DNA from: an uncultured Coriobacteriaceae bacterium
GTDB taxonomy: Bacteria > Actinomycetota > Coriobacteriia > Coriobacteriales > QAMH01
DNA: 6,337 nucleotides
Direction: 5' to 3'
Assembly (NCBI GenBank): GCA_902796975.1
Contig: CADBRF010000122.1
Coordinates: forward strand, 1-6,337
Each line of letters opens with the position of its first letter. Within the stretch, counting starts at the first letter, position 1. Below are positions 5,861 to 6,337 of this stretch, piece by piece. The position numbers and the translations under genes are program-made. The notes under the pieces were generated by a model, which worked only from the letters and a program-made list of their open reading frames with translations, was not told the DNA's origin and ran no database searches.

Positions 5861-6228
5861 TGGGTGAATTCGCCAAACAGGTGAAAAGCTTCGGGGCCGC
5901 GGGCAAGGGCATTGTGCGCACGGTCCGCGAAGAGGGCCATATGAAGTTCCACCTCTGCATTGCGGTGCTTGCCCTTCTGGCATGCGCCGTGCTCGGAGTG
6001 GAGCCGTGGGGATGGTGCGTGGTCATCATCTGTATTGGCCTCGTTATTGCGGGAGAGCTGGTCAACACGGCAATCGAGCGTCTGGCGGACCGTGTCACCA
6101 CCGAGCAGGACCCACTCATCGGCGCAGCGAAAGATGCTGCAGCAGGTGCCGTCCTCGTCCAGGCGGGCGCAGCGGTTGCCGCTGGCCTCATCGTTTACAT
6201 TCCGGCTCTTATCAGTTTTCTGCACTAG
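5860..6228 (+). CDS. dgkA: DgkA-family small membrane lipid kinase (undecaprenol or diacylglycerol kinase)
   Basis: This is a 122-residue integral membrane kinase of the DgkA family. An amphipathic N-terminus (1-28, ending REEGHMKFH) precedes three hydrophobic segments at about 31-47, 50-65 and 93-118. The active-site motif ELVNTAIERLAD (66-77) keeps the spacing Glu66, Asn69, Glu73, Asp77, matching the catalytic Glu69, Asn72, Glu76 and Asp80 of E. coli DgkA. AKDAAAGAVLV (90-100) is the other family block. E. coli DgkA phosphorylates diacylglycerol. Gram-positive homologues in the same gene position mainly act on undecaprenol, recycling the peptidoglycan carrier lipid, so that substrate is more likely here (inference). 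The start ATG 5860 overlaps the ybeY stop by one base (TGATG) and has GGGAG (5848-5852) 7 bases upstream, suggesting translational coupling. No convincing terminator follows it. Confidence -1.
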   Translation: MGEFAKQVKSFGAAGKGIVRTVREEGHMKFHLCIAVLALLACAVLGVEPWGWCVVIICIGLVIAGELVNTAIERLADRVTTEQDPLIGAAKDAAAGAVLVQAGAAVAAGLIVYIPALISFLH

Positions 6229-6286
6229 ATTCCCGCCCGTCTTCCCAGCAAAATTGCAGCTAGTCAGCTTCTAAGAAAGTGAGTTC

Positions 6287-6337
6287 ATGATGGCAGATCT
6301 CGACGAGATGCTCCGTGCAGCAGGTATCGCCGATTCA
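6287..6337 (+). CDS. Start of an unidentified gene, cut by the window end (possibly era)
   Basis: Seventeen codons are visible from ATG 6287 to the end of the window, reading MMADLDEMLRAAGIADS without a stop. A second ATG directly follows (6290) and could be the true start. The upstream ribosome site is weak (AAAGTGAG near 6276-6283). The gene lies 58 bases after dgkA on the same strand. The fragment contains no diagnostic motif. In phoH-ybeY-dgkA clusters the next gene is usually cdd or era (family knowledge), and a short acidic N-terminal extension before the Era G domain is conceivable, but I cannot identify it from these residues. Confidence -1.
   Translation, partial: MMADLDEMLRAAGIADS

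Noticed and set aside
5321..5983. Long open frame of 220 codons on the minus strand
   Set aside because: It lies antisense to ybeY and flanking genes that have complete family motifs and ribosome sites; its translation has no recognisable domain. It is a by-product of codon use in the real genes.
6229..6286. Terminator or promoter between dgkA and the last gene
   Set aside because: Only tiny repeats such as GCAA-AA-TTGC (6248-6257) are present, with no GC-rich stem, T-run or -35/-10 pair.
1..6337. A novel defence, mobile or biosynthetic system
   Set aside because: Every complete gene belongs to a well-known housekeeping family, spacing is operon-like, and there are no CRISPR repeats, integrase, transposase or atypical composition. 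I see no evidence for an undescribed system here.

Overview
This window is a compact, co-directional block of housekeeping genes. All ten genes are on the + strand: eight are complete and the two at the edges are partial. The most likely source is an actinobacterium of the class Coriobacteriia (Collinsella/Olsenella/Atopobium-like). That is an inference from three things: an actinobacterial-type integration host factor (mihF) sitting between pyrF and gmk-rpoZ, a class 1B PyrK/PyrD pair, and a phoH-ybeY-dgkA string of the kind better known from Firmicutes. Base composition looks moderately GC-rich by eye, with a visibly AT-richer spacer upstream of mihF.

Layout. Positions 1-1750 are the end of a pyrimidine biosynthesis operon: the 3' end of pyrK (iron-sulfur/flavin subunit), pyrD (dihydroorotate dehydrogenase 1B) and pyrF (OMP decarboxylase). 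PyrK and PyrD form one enzyme, and PyrF completes UMP synthesis. Positions 1751-2002 are the only sizeable non-coding stretch (252 bases). It carries an inverted repeat, a perfect 10-base palindrome, spaced GAGTTC repeats and an extended -10 promoter candidate. Positions 2003-3186 hold mihF, gmk and rpoZ: a nucleoid protein, guanylate kinase and the RNA polymerase omega subunit. Positions 3197-4399 hold a ThiI-type tRNA sulfurtransferase without a rhodanese domain.

Positions 4402-6228 hold phoH, ybeY and dgkA, linked by very short gaps or overlaps: a PhoH-family ATPase, an rRNA-maturation endoribonuclease and a small membrane lipid kinase. The window ends 17 codons into another gene, possibly era judging only from position. 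Gene spacing from mihF to dgkA (overlaps or gaps of at most 40 bases) suggests one or a few transcripts, with the promoter most likely in the spacer before mihF.

I see no mobile element, CRISPR array, tRNA or rRNA gene, broken gene or clearly novel system. The points most worth a second look are the structured spacer before mihF, the non-ATG start of gmk inside mihF, the sulfur source of the short ThiI, and the mixed actinobacterial/Firmicute-like gene order.
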